From positions 1-38,196 of the forward strand of contig JAGOSC010000025.1 in NCBI GenBank assembly GCA_018062515.1: a stretch of DNA of 38,196 nt, given 5' to 3'. Positions within the stretch are counted from its first letter, which is position 1; each line of letters begins with the position of its first letter. Under the pieces are notes generated by a model. That model was not told where the DNA came from. It saw only the letters and a program-made list of their open reading frames with translations, and did not search any database. This DNA comes from Candidatus Omnitrophota bacterium. Its GTDB lineage: Bacteria > Omnitrophota > Gorgyraeia > Zapsychrales > Zapsychraceae. Positions 13,159 to 21,434 of this stretch are shown piece by piece. Position numbers and translations under genes: made by a program.

Positions 13159-14967
13159 ATGCAATTTAAACTTAGGAATTTTACTCAAACTTTATCCATT
13201 TTGTTGTGCCTGCAATTTCTACTGGCTATTAGTTTTGTGGTGGAATCCAGGGCAGAGATTAGGAAAATCGTCATCACGCCCACTCAACAATCGGGAAGGA
13301 TCTACACTTGTTTCCAATACCAAATGACCTTTCTGGATGAAAACGATCAAGTCATCGCGACTCAGACCGATCTGACTTTTAATATCTCTACCCCGTCGGA
13401 AGATCTGCAACTATTTTCGAATGCTATCCCTTATGGTTATGAAATTTCCTGCACGGGTGCTATCACCAACGGTACTTTTATCGTGCCAGCGGGTCATCAC
13501 TTCCGCCAAATTTTAACTAGAACCCCGCTGCCTGTTCACACCAAAATTTATCTTGAAGGGGTAAACACGCCTATTCCTTTTAGCCACTCGCTTGTCGCCA
13601 ACTACTCATACACGGAACCGACCGTATTAAAATTTCTTCAAACTGATTTTAAACCGCGGCCGGGTTTGTGCACACGCCTTGATTTCAGATACGTTGATGA
13701 TGAAGGAACGGCGATCGCGCTTATCGCGCCGCGTTTAGCTAGTTTTTCTGTTCACCCGGAAGCCCTTGATATTTTATTTTCTGACTCGGCCTGTCTTCAG
13801 CCGTTAAATAGTTATGAAACACCCGCCGGAAGCACCGGTGGATCTGTTTTCACGCGGGTTCCCGCGGATTTTAACGGTAAAATAAGAATTTACGATGGAA
13901 TTTTACACGGGGGTTTAGTCCTAGAAGCGCTCCCGCTTAATTATGATGATGTAGGGGTGGCGGTTAATCAAAATAGTGGCGATTCGAGGGAAATAGCTGA
14001 TTACTTTGTTCACGAGCGGAATATACCGATTGAAAATATTTTTTATATTGATGCTCCTACAACAGAAATTATTTCCGATAAAGAGTTTCAAATGATTCGC
14101 CGTCAATTGGAGGAGGTTCTTCCAGCGCATAATGATCCTGATCATGTCATTAATTATTTAGTCACCACAAAGGGAGTGCCGCTGGCGATTGAAAGAGATG
14201 CCCACATCAACTCGTCTTCTACGTCGGCTTCATTTGAATCAGAGATTGCGCTTTTGGCGGGTCCGCACGCACATAAAATCGGACTTTCCGCCTGGAGTCC
14301 TAATTATGTATGGAATACGGATGAGATTTTTTCCCGAGCGCAGCGTGGTAGTTTCCTGGTTACGCGGTTGGACGCCTATACCATTGAAGGAGTTTTAGAG
14401 CTCATTGATCGCTCACGCCCACTCACGCCCGTTGATGTTTCGGCATCAACTTCTGTATTTGATCAAGACCCACTCTGGGGATATATCGGCTCTGTACAGA
14501 ATGCCGCGCTCGCCAACGCTGCTGTTATCATGAGTACTCATGGATACCCGGCGGAATTAAATACGGATACAACGTACGTGACTAATCGATCCAATGTTTT
14601 AGTTTACGCCAGCTGGGGATCGAATGATCATACATTTCCATGGTCGATTGGCCCTTCGCTGCCCATGTTTACATGGGTACCAGGTTCCATCGCCGAAACG
14701 TTTGTTTCTACGTCGGCCCGAAGCTTTACGCCCGGGACACCTTACGGACAGTCCTTAATTGCCGACTTAATTGAGGAAGGCGTTTGCGGAGTTAAAGGGT
14801 ATGTTTTCGAGCCACTTGCAGTTGCCATGGCAAATATGAAAACCGTGACGGATCGCTACACCCGCGGATATAATTTGGCGGAAAGTTTTAGCATGGGTAC
14901 TTATACTTCTTCCTGGATGGATGTAGTTGTTGGTGATCCAAAAATGTCGATTGTTCCTAACGATTGA
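13159..14967 (+). CDS. TIGR03790-like secreted protein, paralogue 1
   Basis: Start at ATG 13159 because GAGGAG precedes it by 7 bases and a signal peptide follows at once (FTQTLSILLCLQFLLAISFVVESRA). Two beta-rich repeats of about 120 residues, each with a Cys pair, come next. Then a conserved alpha/beta domain begins with NYDDVGVAVNQNSGDSREIADYF and includes VINYLVTTKGVPLAIERD, YASWGSND, GSIAETFVSTSARSF, YGQSLIADLIEEGVCGVKGYVFEP and the final SWMDVVVGDPKMS. These match my memory of TIGR03790, an uncharacterised family seen mainly in exosortase-bearing bacteria. No exosortase or PEP-CTERM tail is in this window. Function unknown; it should be exported, with disulfides. Confidence 0.85.
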   Translation: MQFKLRNFTQTLSILLCLQFLLAISFVVESRAEIRKIVITPTQQSGRIYTCFQYQMTFLDENDQVIATQTDLTFNISTPSEDLQLFSNAIPYGYEISCTGAITNGTFIVPAGHHFRQILTRTPLPVHTKIYLEGVNTPIPFSHSLVANYSYTEPTVLKFLQTDFKPRPGLCTRLDFRYVDDEGTAIALIAPRLASFSVHPEALDILFSDSACLQPLNSYETPAGSTGGSVFTRVPADFNGKIRIYDGILHGGLVLEALPLNYDDVGVAVNQNSGDSREIADYFVHERNIPIENIFYIDAPTTEIISDKEFQMIRRQLEEVLPAHNDPDHVINYLVTTKGVPLAIERDAHINSSSTSASFESEIALLAGPHAHKIGLSAWSPNYVWNTDEIFSRAQRGSFLVTRLDAYTIEGVLELIDRSRPLTPVDVSASTSVFDQDPLWGYIGSVQNAALANAAVIMSTHGYPAELNTDTTYVTNRSNVLVYASWGSNDHTFPWSIGPSLPMFTWVPGSIAETFVSTSARSFTPGTPYGQSLIADLIEEGVCGVKGYVFEPLAVAMANMKTVTDRYTRGYNLAESFSMGTYTSSWMDVVVGDPKMSIVPND

Positions 14968-14995
14968 TGAAAAGAAAGAAGAAGGAAGAGGAAGT

Positions 14996-15060
14996 AATAT
15001 TGATCAACATATGATTCCGGTCATTGAACAGCGGATTCAGATTAATCTCAATAAGTCTAA
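14996..15060 (+). pseudogene. Internal fragment of the STAS-domain gene
   Basis: Encodes NIDQHMIPVIEQRIQIN, matching residues 25-41 of the STAS gene at 11693, with about 40 bases nearly identical. Neither the start nor the rest of the domain is present. It lies between the first two TIGR03790-like genes. Confidence 0.75.
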
Positions 15061-15095
15061 GGAATTTTATTAATCGACAACGAAGGAGTCACACA

Positions 15096-16898
15096 ATGCA
15101 GTTTAAACACAACAGTCTTACTCAGAAATTTTCCATTTTCTTATGCCTCCAAATTCTACTCGCTATCTGTTGTGTTGTGGAATCAAGAGCTGAGATTAGG
15201 AAAATAGTCGTCACGCCTAATGAACAATCGGGAAGAATTCATTCTTGTTTAGAGTATCAAATAACTTTTCTTAATGAAAAAAGTGAAGTTGTTCCAACCC
15301 AAACCGATCTGGAGTTCAAAATCACTGACCCTTCAGGTAAACTTCAATTATTCTCGAGTGCGGACTTACTCGCCGATAACTGTACCGGTGATAAGATCGA
15401 CGGAAATTTTACTATTCCGGCAGGACAATCCTTTCGACGCATTCTAATTAAAAGCACTATCCCCATTGAGTCAGATATTTATTTTGAAGGGGTAAATACA
15501 TTGGTACCCTTTAAGGAGGTTTTTCCTGTTGACTTTATTTACACGGAACCTGCCAGTCTAAAGTTTCTAACTGAAGAAGCAAATCCACGACCCGGGTTGT
15601 GCACAAAAATTGATTTTGGATACTTCGATGAAAATGGATTACCGCTCATACTCAATTCCCCGCTGGTGGTGAATTTTTTTCCTATCCCTACACCGGACCT
15701 TTTATTTTCTGATTCCGCTTGTATGCAGCGTGTAACGGAATACGAAATAGCCGCTGGACAAAGTGTTGGCTCTATCTATACTCGAGTTCCACCGAATTTT
15801 TTAGATAAAATTTACATAGCTGATAAAGTCAGAAAAGATGTCATGGTTCTCACAGCGCTCCCGCTTAATTATGATGATGTAGGGGTTGTGGTTAATCGAA
15901 ACAGTGCCGAGTCGAGAAAAATTGCCCGATACTTTGTAAGTCAGCGGAATATCCCGGCTCAAAATGTTTTTTATATCAATGCTCCAACGGCAGAAATTAT
16001 TTCCGATGATGAGTTTCAAGTGATTCGTGCTCAATTGGAGGCGCTTCTTCCAGCGCATAATGATCCCGATCATGTCATTAATTATTTAGTTACCACTAAA
16101 GGACTTCCGCTTGGTATTGAAAGAGATGCTCACATCAACTCGACCTCCACGTCGGCTTCGGTTGAATCAGAAATCGCGCTTTTGGCCGGACCGCACGCGA
16201 ATCAAATTGGACTAACCAGATATTTCATTAACCCCTTTATTGCCCAGGATAAAGTTTTTTCCCGAGCAGAATATGGTTTTTTTCTCGTCACTCGTTTGGA
16301 CGCTTACACTCTTCAAGGAGTTTTGAATCTAATCGATCGGTCTCGTCCACTCACCCCAGTTGACGTTTCGGCATCAACTTCTGTATTTGATCGAGACCCA
16401 CATTGGGTCGGGCCAGGCACCGCACTCAATTATGAGTTCAACCTCTCTGCCGCTCTTATGAGTACCCGCGGATACCCGGCTGAATTAAATACGGATACAA
16501 CGTACGTGACCAATCGATCGAATGTTTTAGCTTACGGGAGTTGGGGTTCGAATGATCATTCATTTCCATGGTCCATTGGCCCATCGCTGCCCATGTTTAC
16601 TTGGGTGGCGGGTTCAATCGCCGAAACTTACGTTTCTACGTCGGCCCGAAGCCTTATGCCCGGGACACCTTACGGGCAATCCTTAATTGCCGACTTAATT
16701 CTCGAGGGTGTTTGCGGAGTTAAAGGATATGTTTTCGAACCATTGACAAGCGCCATGGCACGAATGAGTTTTGTGACGGAACGATACACCCGTGGATACA
16801 ATTTGGCCGAAAGCTTTAGCATGGGTTCTTATGCTTCTCTTTCTTGGATGGAAGTCATTATTGGCGATCCAAAAATGTCGATAGTTCCGATGAATTAA
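15096..16898 (+). CDS. TIGR03790-like secreted protein, paralogue 2
   Basis: Same architecture as the 13159 gene: signal peptide (SLTQKFSIFLCLQILLAICC), two beta repeats with Cys pairs (SCLEYQ with DNCTGD; GLCTKID with SACMQ) and the C-terminal conserved domain from NYDDVGVVVNRNSAESRKIARYF to WMEVIIGDPKMS. ATG 15096 follows GAAGGAG; the in-frame ATG at 15024 would translate the STAS fragment and bury the signal peptide, so I reject it. The leader (GGAATTTTATTAATCGACAA) resembles that of the third copy, showing that duplication included the upstream region. Length is 600 residues. Confidence 0.87.
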   Translation: MQFKHNSLTQKFSIFLCLQILLAICCVVESRAEIRKIVVTPNEQSGRIHSCLEYQITFLNEKSEVVPTQTDLEFKITDPSGKLQLFSSADLLADNCTGDKIDGNFTIPAGQSFRRILIKSTIPIESDIYFEGVNTLVPFKEVFPVDFIYTEPASLKFLTEEANPRPGLCTKIDFGYFDENGLPLILNSPLVVNFFPIPTPDLLFSDSACMQRVTEYEIAAGQSVGSIYTRVPPNFLDKIYIADKVRKDVMVLTALPLNYDDVGVVVNRNSAESRKIARYFVSQRNIPAQNVFYINAPTAEIISDDEFQVIRAQLEALLPAHNDPDHVINYLVTTKGLPLGIERDAHINSTSTSASVESEIALLAGPHANQIGLTRYFINPFIAQDKVFSRAEYGFFLVTRLDAYTLQGVLNLIDRSRPLTPVDVSASTSVFDRDPHWVGPGTALNYEFNLSAALMSTRGYPAELNTDTTYVTNRSNVLAYGSWGSNDHSFPWSIGPSLPMFTWVAGSIAETYVSTSARSLMPGTPYGQSLIADLILEGVCGVKGYVFEPLTSAMARMSFVTERYTRGYNLAESFSMGSYASLSWMEVIIGDPKMSIVPMN

Positions 16899-16902
16899 TA
16901 GG

Positions 16903-16925
16903 AGGGAGCAGGCATGCCGTTCCCT
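16903..16925. repeat. Palindromic repeat, family 1, copy 1
   Basis: AGGGAGCA-GGCATGCC-GTTCCCT: pairs throughout with one bulged A and one G-T pair, just after the second TIGR03790-like gene. Related copies are at 20239 and 20569. Confidence 0.65.
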
Positions 16926-17012
16926 ACTTTTAATCCTATTTTAACCTTCTCTTAATTATGGCAATGCTATTCTTTACATAGGAAATGACCAGTATGATAG
17001 GAGGGGTTTAAA

Positions 17013-17564
17013 ATGAGTAAAATTGCTGTTTTGATCGACGAAGGTTTTGAAGATTCAGAATATCTAAAGCCAGCCAAGGCTCTTAGGGGAGCCGGGCATG
17101 AGATTTTCCATTTGGGGCTTAAAAAAGGGGCTGAGATTAAGGGTAAATCCGGTAAGGTCAAGGCGCATATTGACCAGGCGATTTCCGACGCTACCGTAGG
17201 TAAATTTGATGCGCTTTTAATTCCGGGAGGATATTCGCCCGATCATTTACGCGCCCACGATGAGGCGGTCCGTTTCACCAAAAATTTTGTTCAAAGTGGA
17301 AAACCGGTTTTTTCGATTTGTCACGGTCCTCAACTATTAATCACCGCGAAAGTGTTGGAAGGAAGAAAAATAACCGGTTGGAAATCAATTATTCAAGATA
17401 TAAAAAATGCGGGGGCGCATTTTGTCGACGAGGAAGTGGTCGAAGACGGCAATATTATCTCCAGTCGCTCACCGCAAGATATTCCGGCGTTTAATCATAA
17501 AATCTTAGAAAAATTGGAACAATTAGAGATGGCGATGGCACCCGAAAGCGGAACACGTAACTAA
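17013..17564 (+). CDS. DJ-1/PfpI family protein
   Basis: The 183-residue protein has the PfpI/YhbO layout: AVLIDEGFEDSEYLKPAKALRGAGHEI, then DALLIPGGYSPDHLR, and the nucleophile elbow FSICHGPQLL with Cys103-His104. Members are described as stress-linked amidases, glyoxalases or deglycases for glycated proteins and nucleotides; the exact activity cannot be told from sequence. AGGAGGGG precedes the ATG. The last residues ESGTRN end in GGAACACGTAACTAA, which resembles the ends of two other genes in the window. The following DUF4142 gene starts 11 bases later, so they form an operon. Confidence 0.9.
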   Translation: MSKIAVLIDEGFEDSEYLKPAKALRGAGHEIFHLGLKKGAEIKGKSGKVKAHIDQAISDATVGKFDALLIPGGYSPDHLRAHDEAVRFTKNFVQSGKPVFSICHGPQLLITAKVLEGRKITGWKSIIQDIKNAGAHFVDEEVVEDGNIISSRSPQDIPAFNHKILEKLEQLEMAMAPESGTRN

Positions 17565-17575
17565 AGGAGATGAAT

Positions 17576-18100
17576 ATGAAAAAATATTTTTTGATGGTAA
17601 ATGTTTTCTTATGTCTACTTTTTGTTACTGGGAAGGTGTGGGCATCGGATGAAGCCGAGGCTTTAAGTTTGATTGCGGTCATCGATCGTCACGAAGTGAA
17701 GGCGGCCGAGGATGCCATCAGCAAAAATAGCGGGGATGGTGTCGTCGAGTATGCTCAAATGCTTAAAAAAGCGCACTCCCAGAACTTGGAAAAAGGAGAA
17801 ATGATTGCCCAAAAATTAGGGCTTACGCTTCCCGACACACAAGCGGTTAAAGATTTGCGGGATAAAACTCAACAAGATTTTAAAATCCTCGAACAAACCA
17901 CCGGCGAGCAATATCCTAAACTTTATATCACGTCGATGGTTAAAGGACATATGGATGCCTTGGTCTTAATTGATCAATTAAAGAAAAAGACCGGCAACCG
18001 GGATGTCGCGAAGTTTCTCAAGCAAACATATCATCACGTCGCTACCCATCTTAAGAAAGCCAAGGCCATTGAATCGGATATGGAAGAGAATAATCTATAA
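17576..18100 (+). CDS. DUF4142 ferritin-like exported protein
   Basis: ATG 17576 is chosen because AAGGAG then lies at 6 bases; ATG 17570 would touch the site. A signal peptide KKYFLMVNVFLCLLFVTGKVWA is followed by an all-helical domain of about 150 residues (ALSLIAVIDRHEVKAAEDAI, YAQMLKKAHSQN, YITSMVKGHMDALVLIDQL, TYHHVATHLKKAKAI), matching the DUF4142 family, which has a ferritin-like fold and is periplasmic. His residues sit in the helices as in that family. It forms an operon with the DJ-1 gene, which suggests an oxidative or carbonyl stress role, but this is inference. Confidence 0.85.
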   Translation: MKKYFLMVNVFLCLLFVTGKVWASDEAEALSLIAVIDRHEVKAAEDAISKNSGDGVVEYAQMLKKAHSQNLEKGEMIAQKLGLTLPDTQAVKDLRDKTQQDFKILEQTTGEQYPKLYITSMVKGHMDALVLIDQLKKKTGNRDVAKFLKQTYHHVATHLKKAKAIESDMEENNL

Positions 18101-18291
18101 GAGCCATGGCCCGCATAGAGAATCATATTAGACAACAGCACCCGGTAAACATTCTTTTCAGTCCGCGCGCGAGCCCATTTTGATACTTGTACCGTGAGGG
18201 ACCGCAAGAAAAATTTTAATGGAAAAACCGAAGATGGACGTATACAATAACTGTCTTAGGAATTTTAATCATCGACACCGAGGAGACAACA

Positions 18292-20097
18292 ATGCTGTTT
18301 AAACATAAAATTTCCCCCCCAAAATTATTCATTTTTCTGTGCTTTCAATTTCTACTCGCCATTTGTTTTGTCGTGGAATCAAAGGCTGAGATTAGGAAAA
18401 TTGTCGTCACGCCCGCTGAACAATCGGCAAAAATCTACTCGTGCTTAGAATATCAAATCACCTTTCTCGATGAAAACGATAAAGTCGTTCCGGCCGAAAC
18501 CGATTTGCAGTTCAAAATCGCTGACCCTTCTGAGCAGCTGGAATTATTCACAAGTACTGACTTATTCTCCGATAACTGTACAGGTACGCCAATTACCGAC
18601 GGGACCTTTACCGTGCCGGCGGGACAATCCTTTGGCCGCATTCTTATAAAAAGCTCTGTACCTATTGAATCTAATGTTTCTCTTGAAGGGGTAAATACAC
18701 CTGTTGCCTTTGGCCAGATTCTTCCCATTCAATTCACATATACGGACCCTGCCCAACTTAAGTTTTTAACTTCAGAGGCAAATCCGCGGCCTGGGTTATG
18801 CACAAGATTTGATTTTGGGTATTTCGATGAAAATGGATCGCCGGCTACGGTCGATTCCCCGCATACCCTCAACTTTACTCTTATGCCGGAAGCGCCGGGC
18901 CTTTTATTTTCTGACCTCGCATGTACGCAGCCTTTAAGTGAATACGAAGTGCTTCCTGGACAAAGTGAGGGCTCTATTTACGCCCGCTTTCCGGAAAACT
19001 TTTCAGGTAGAGTTTATGTAAATGACGAATCAAGAAAGGGTGTTATGTTTATCGAAACAGCCGCTATTAATTATGATGATGTGGGGGTTATCGTTAATCA
19101 AAACAGCCGCGAGTCGAGAAAAATTGCCCGATATTTTATGACCAAGCGGAATATTCCGTTTCAAAATCTTTTTTATATCAATGCTCCTACAACGGAAATT
19201 ATTTCCGATGCTGAATTTCAAGCGGTGCGCGCTCAATTAGAAGCGCAGCTTCCGGCGCATAATGACCCCAATCGTGTCATCAACTACTTAGTCACCACTA
19301 AAGGACTTCCATTGGGCATTCAAAGAGATAATCCCGTCGACCCGACGTCTATTTCGGCTTCATTTGAATCAGAAATCGCGCTTTTGGCCGGGCCACATGT
19401 CGATAAAATCGGACAGATAGGCTGGTTGATTAACCCATATTTTAATCAGAGCAAGGTTTTTTCAAGAGCAGACCAAGGTTTTTTTCTCGTCACTCGGCTG
19501 GACGCTTACACTATTCAAGAAGTTTTAGATCTAATTGATCGCTCCGGTCCGCTGACGCCTGTTAACGTTGTTGACACGCTCTCTGTATTTGATCGAGACC
19601 CGCTTCGGGGCTTCACCACACACAATAATGAGTTGTCCCGCGCTGCCGCCATCATGAGCGGTCGTGGGTACCCAGCTGAATTAAATACGGATACAACGTA
19701 CGTGACCAATCGAGAGAATGTTTTGGCTTATGGTAGCTGGGGATCGAACGATAGTAATTTCCCGTGGAGCATTGGTCCGGCGCTTCCCATGTTTTCTTGG
19801 GTGAATGGTTCTATCGCGGAAACATTCGTTTCTACTTCGGCCCGCAGCTTTATGCCAGGGACACCTTACGGACAGTCTTTAATTGCCGACTTACTTGTTG
19901 AAGGTGTTTGCGGAGTCAAAGGTTATGTTTTTGAACCTTGGACCACGGCTATCGCACAAATGGATATTGTGACGGAACGATACACCCGCGGACATAATTT
20001 GGTGGAAAGTTTTGCCATGGGTTCTATTGTTAATCTTTCCTGGATGGATGTAGTTATTGGCGATCCAAAAATGTCGATTGTTCCTGTCGATCGATAA
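18292..20097 (+). CDS. TIGR03790-like secreted protein, paralogue 3
   Basis: Third paralogue, 601 residues. Signal peptide PPKLFIFLCFQFLLAICFVVESKA, two Cys-bearing beta repeats, and the conserved domain from NYDDVGVIVNQNSRESRKIARYF to WMDVVIGDPKMS. Compared with copies 1 and 2 it replaces the ERDAHINS segment by QRDNPVDP and the SASTSVF segment by VDTLSVF, so it is the most divergent there. GAGGAG lies 7 bases before the ATG. The 191 bases before it hold the leader related to that of copy 2, but no gene. A strong terminator follows, closing the cluster. Confidence 0.88.
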   Translation: MLFKHKISPPKLFIFLCFQFLLAICFVVESKAEIRKIVVTPAEQSAKIYSCLEYQITFLDENDKVVPAETDLQFKIADPSEQLELFTSTDLFSDNCTGTPITDGTFTVPAGQSFGRILIKSSVPIESNVSLEGVNTPVAFGQILPIQFTYTDPAQLKFLTSEANPRPGLCTRFDFGYFDENGSPATVDSPHTLNFTLMPEAPGLLFSDLACTQPLSEYEVLPGQSEGSIYARFPENFSGRVYVNDESRKGVMFIETAAINYDDVGVIVNQNSRESRKIARYFMTKRNIPFQNLFYINAPTTEIISDAEFQAVRAQLEAQLPAHNDPNRVINYLVTTKGLPLGIQRDNPVDPTSISASFESEIALLAGPHVDKIGQIGWLINPYFNQSKVFSRADQGFFLVTRLDAYTIQEVLDLIDRSGPLTPVNVVDTLSVFDRDPLRGFTTHNNELSRAAAIMSGRGYPAELNTDTTYVTNRENVLAYGSWGSNDSNFPWSIGPALPMFSWVNGSIAETFVSTSARSFMPGTPYGQSLIADLLVEGVCGVKGYVFEPWTTAIAQMDIVTERYTRGHNLVESFAMGSIVNLSWMDVVIGDPKMSIVPVDR

Positions 20098-20128
20098 AAT
20101 GATAGAAGAGTAAAGTTTCAGTACGGCG

Positions 20129-20165
20129 AACCGGTGACGAATTGTCACCGGTTTGTCTTTTTATT
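20129..20165 (+). terminator. Rho-independent terminator after the TIGR03790-like cluster
   Basis: Perfect 10-bp stem AACCGGTGAC / GTCACCGGTT with loop GAATT, followed by TGTCTTTTTATT. Confidence 0.92.
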
Positions 20166-20214
20166 CGGCCTGCCAAAGTATATTCCAATTTTCTCGCGTT
20201 TAACATCCGTGTTT

Positions 20215-20223
20215 TGTTATAAT
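20215..20223 (+). promoter_or_regulatory. Extended -10 promoter of ygfZ
   Basis: TGTTATAAT gives a perfect -10 with the TGn extension; no good -35 is found at 16-18 bases. The leader to ATG 20270 contains the palindrome at 20239. Confidence 0.55.
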
Positions 20224-20238
20224 GAACGCCACGTAAGT

Positions 20239-20256
20239 GAACAGGCATGCCTGTTC
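20239..20256. repeat. Palindromic repeat, family 1, copy 2
   Basis: GAACAGGCATGCCTGTTC is a perfect 18-bp palindrome followed by CC, sharing the GGCATGCC core and GTTCCC arm of the copies at 16903 and 20569. It lies in the ygfZ leader. Confidence 0.75.
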
Positions 20257-20269
20257 CCAACTATTAATA

Positions 20270-20968
20270 ATGAAACTATATAAGACCAATAAACAAGCCT
20301 TGTCGATTCGTAAAACGGATGTGAAATCCTTCCTAAACGGATTAGCATCCAATACGATGGACGATCCGCGTAATGCCTTCTTGACTATTCACGGCCGTAT
20401 CGTCGTGACCTTTGATCAGCTCCAAATTAACGATCATGAATATTTAATCGTCATCGAAAAACAGTTTGTCGACGACCTTTTGCGCCATCTTGATAAATTT
20501 ATGAAGTTAGGCGGAGTGAAGGTGGAACAATTAAATCATAATGTATATTTTGATCTAGAAAATTCAGCAGGGAACACGCATGCGTGTTCCCTACGGGATA
20601 AAGGCGATTATTGCATCGAACAGAAAGAAGGCATGCTTTTGATCACCACTCGCGAATTAAAAGACAATGTTTCCGACGAAGAATTTACAGCCTTTCGTTT
20701 GGACCAGCATATCCCCGTTCAGGGAATTGATTTTAAAGATGAAATGTTATTGAATGTCTCGACGACGGAATTTGTGTCGTTTAAAAAGGGATGTTTTTTA
20801 GGACAGGAACCGATTTCTAAAGTTTATAATCGTTCTAAGCCAACGTGGAGGCTTGTTGTCAAAGCCTTTGATGATTGCACCGTCGAGGAACAACAAAAAA
20901 TGACATCGGCGATTATTCATCCGGTGACTGGACGAAAAACCGGTTTTGTCTTCGAAAAAAATGATTAA
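20270..20968 (+). CDS. ygfZ: YgfZ/GcvT-domain folate-dependent Fe-S cluster protein
   Basis: YgfZ proteins bind folate and help maintain certain Fe-S enzymes and tRNA modification. The signature KGCFLGQE lies at residues 173-180, with the conserved Cys at 175. The N-terminal part (DVKSFLNGLASNTMDDPRNAFLTIHGRIVVTFD) is the usual YgfZ opening. The in-frame start at 20237 would translate the leader palindrome, so ATG 20270 is preferred; the ribosome-binding site is weak. At about codons 100-108 a 24-bp perfect palindrome is read as GNTHACSL, an in-frame insertion between domain segments. The C-terminal domain is short. Overall 232 residues. Confidence 0.88.
   Translation: MKLYKTNKQALSIRKTDVKSFLNGLASNTMDDPRNAFLTIHGRIVVTFDQLQINDHEYLIVIEKQFVDDLLRHLDKFMKLGGVKVEQLNHNVYFDLENSAGNTHACSLRDKGDYCIEQKEGMLLITTRELKDNVSDEEFTAFRLDQHIPVQGIDFKDEMLLNVSTTEFVSFKKGCFLGQEPISKVYNRSKPTWRLVVKAFDDCTVEEQQKMTSAIIHPVTGRKTGFVFEKND
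20569..20592. repeat. Palindromic repeat, family 1, copy 3, inside ygfZ
   Basis: A perfect 24-bp palindrome: AGGGAACACGCA and its complement TGCGTGTTCCCT. It sits in the middle of ygfZ and keeps the frame open. Confidence 0.8.
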
Positions 20969-20985
20969 GTAAAACGGGAGAACAT

Positions 20986-21423
20986 ATGTATTTGATTTTA
21001 TTAGCGATATTAGCCGGAATGGTTTTGCCGATGCAAGCGGGTATTAATTCAACTTTGGCAAAATATCTCCATTCGACGGCACAAGCCGCGTTCATTTCCT
21101 TTGTGGTAGGATTAGGTTGCATGATTATATTTTGTTTGATGAGCCGTCAGAATCTTCCCTCGATAAAACAGTTAATGGTGGCCCCGCCGTATATTTTAAT
21201 TGGCGGATTTTTAGGCGCGGTCATGGTCATGACAACGACGACTCTAGCGCCCAGAATCGGCGCTGTGGCTTTAGTGAGTTCACTTCTCGCCGGACAAATG
21301 ATTTGTTCGGTCATTCTTGATCACAACGGTTTCTTCGGATATCCCATTCATCCGGCGAATATCATGCGTATTGTCGGAATTATGTTTTTGATCAGCGGTG
21401 TTTTTATCATTAACCGGTTTTAA
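20986..21423 (+). CDS. DUF606/YdcZ-type inner membrane transporter-like protein
   Basis: The 145-residue protein has about five hydrophobic segments and the DUF606 opening LLAILAGMVLPMQAGINSTLAKYL, followed by AAFISFVVGLGCMIIF, PYILIGGFLGAVMVMTTTTLAPRIGAVAL and a last helix RIVGIMFLISGVFIINRF. This is a half-size member of the drug/metabolite transporter superfamily and may work as a dimer. GGGAG precedes the ATG by 6 bases. It starts 17 bases after ygfZ, probably in the same transcript. Substrate unknown. Confidence 0.88.
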   Translation: MYLILLAILAGMVLPMQAGINSTLAKYLHSTAQAAFISFVVGLGCMIIFCLMSRQNLPSIKQLMVAPPYILIGGFLGAVMVMTTTTLAPRIGAVALVSSLLAGQMICSVILDHNGFFGYPIHPANIMRIVGIMFLISGVFIINRF

Positions 21424-21434
21424 TTTTAAAACGA

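Noticed and set aside
15024..15095. Upstream start for the second TIGR03790-like protein
   Set aside because: It would translate part of the STAS fragment and bury the signal peptide; ATG 15096 has a proper GAAGGAG site.
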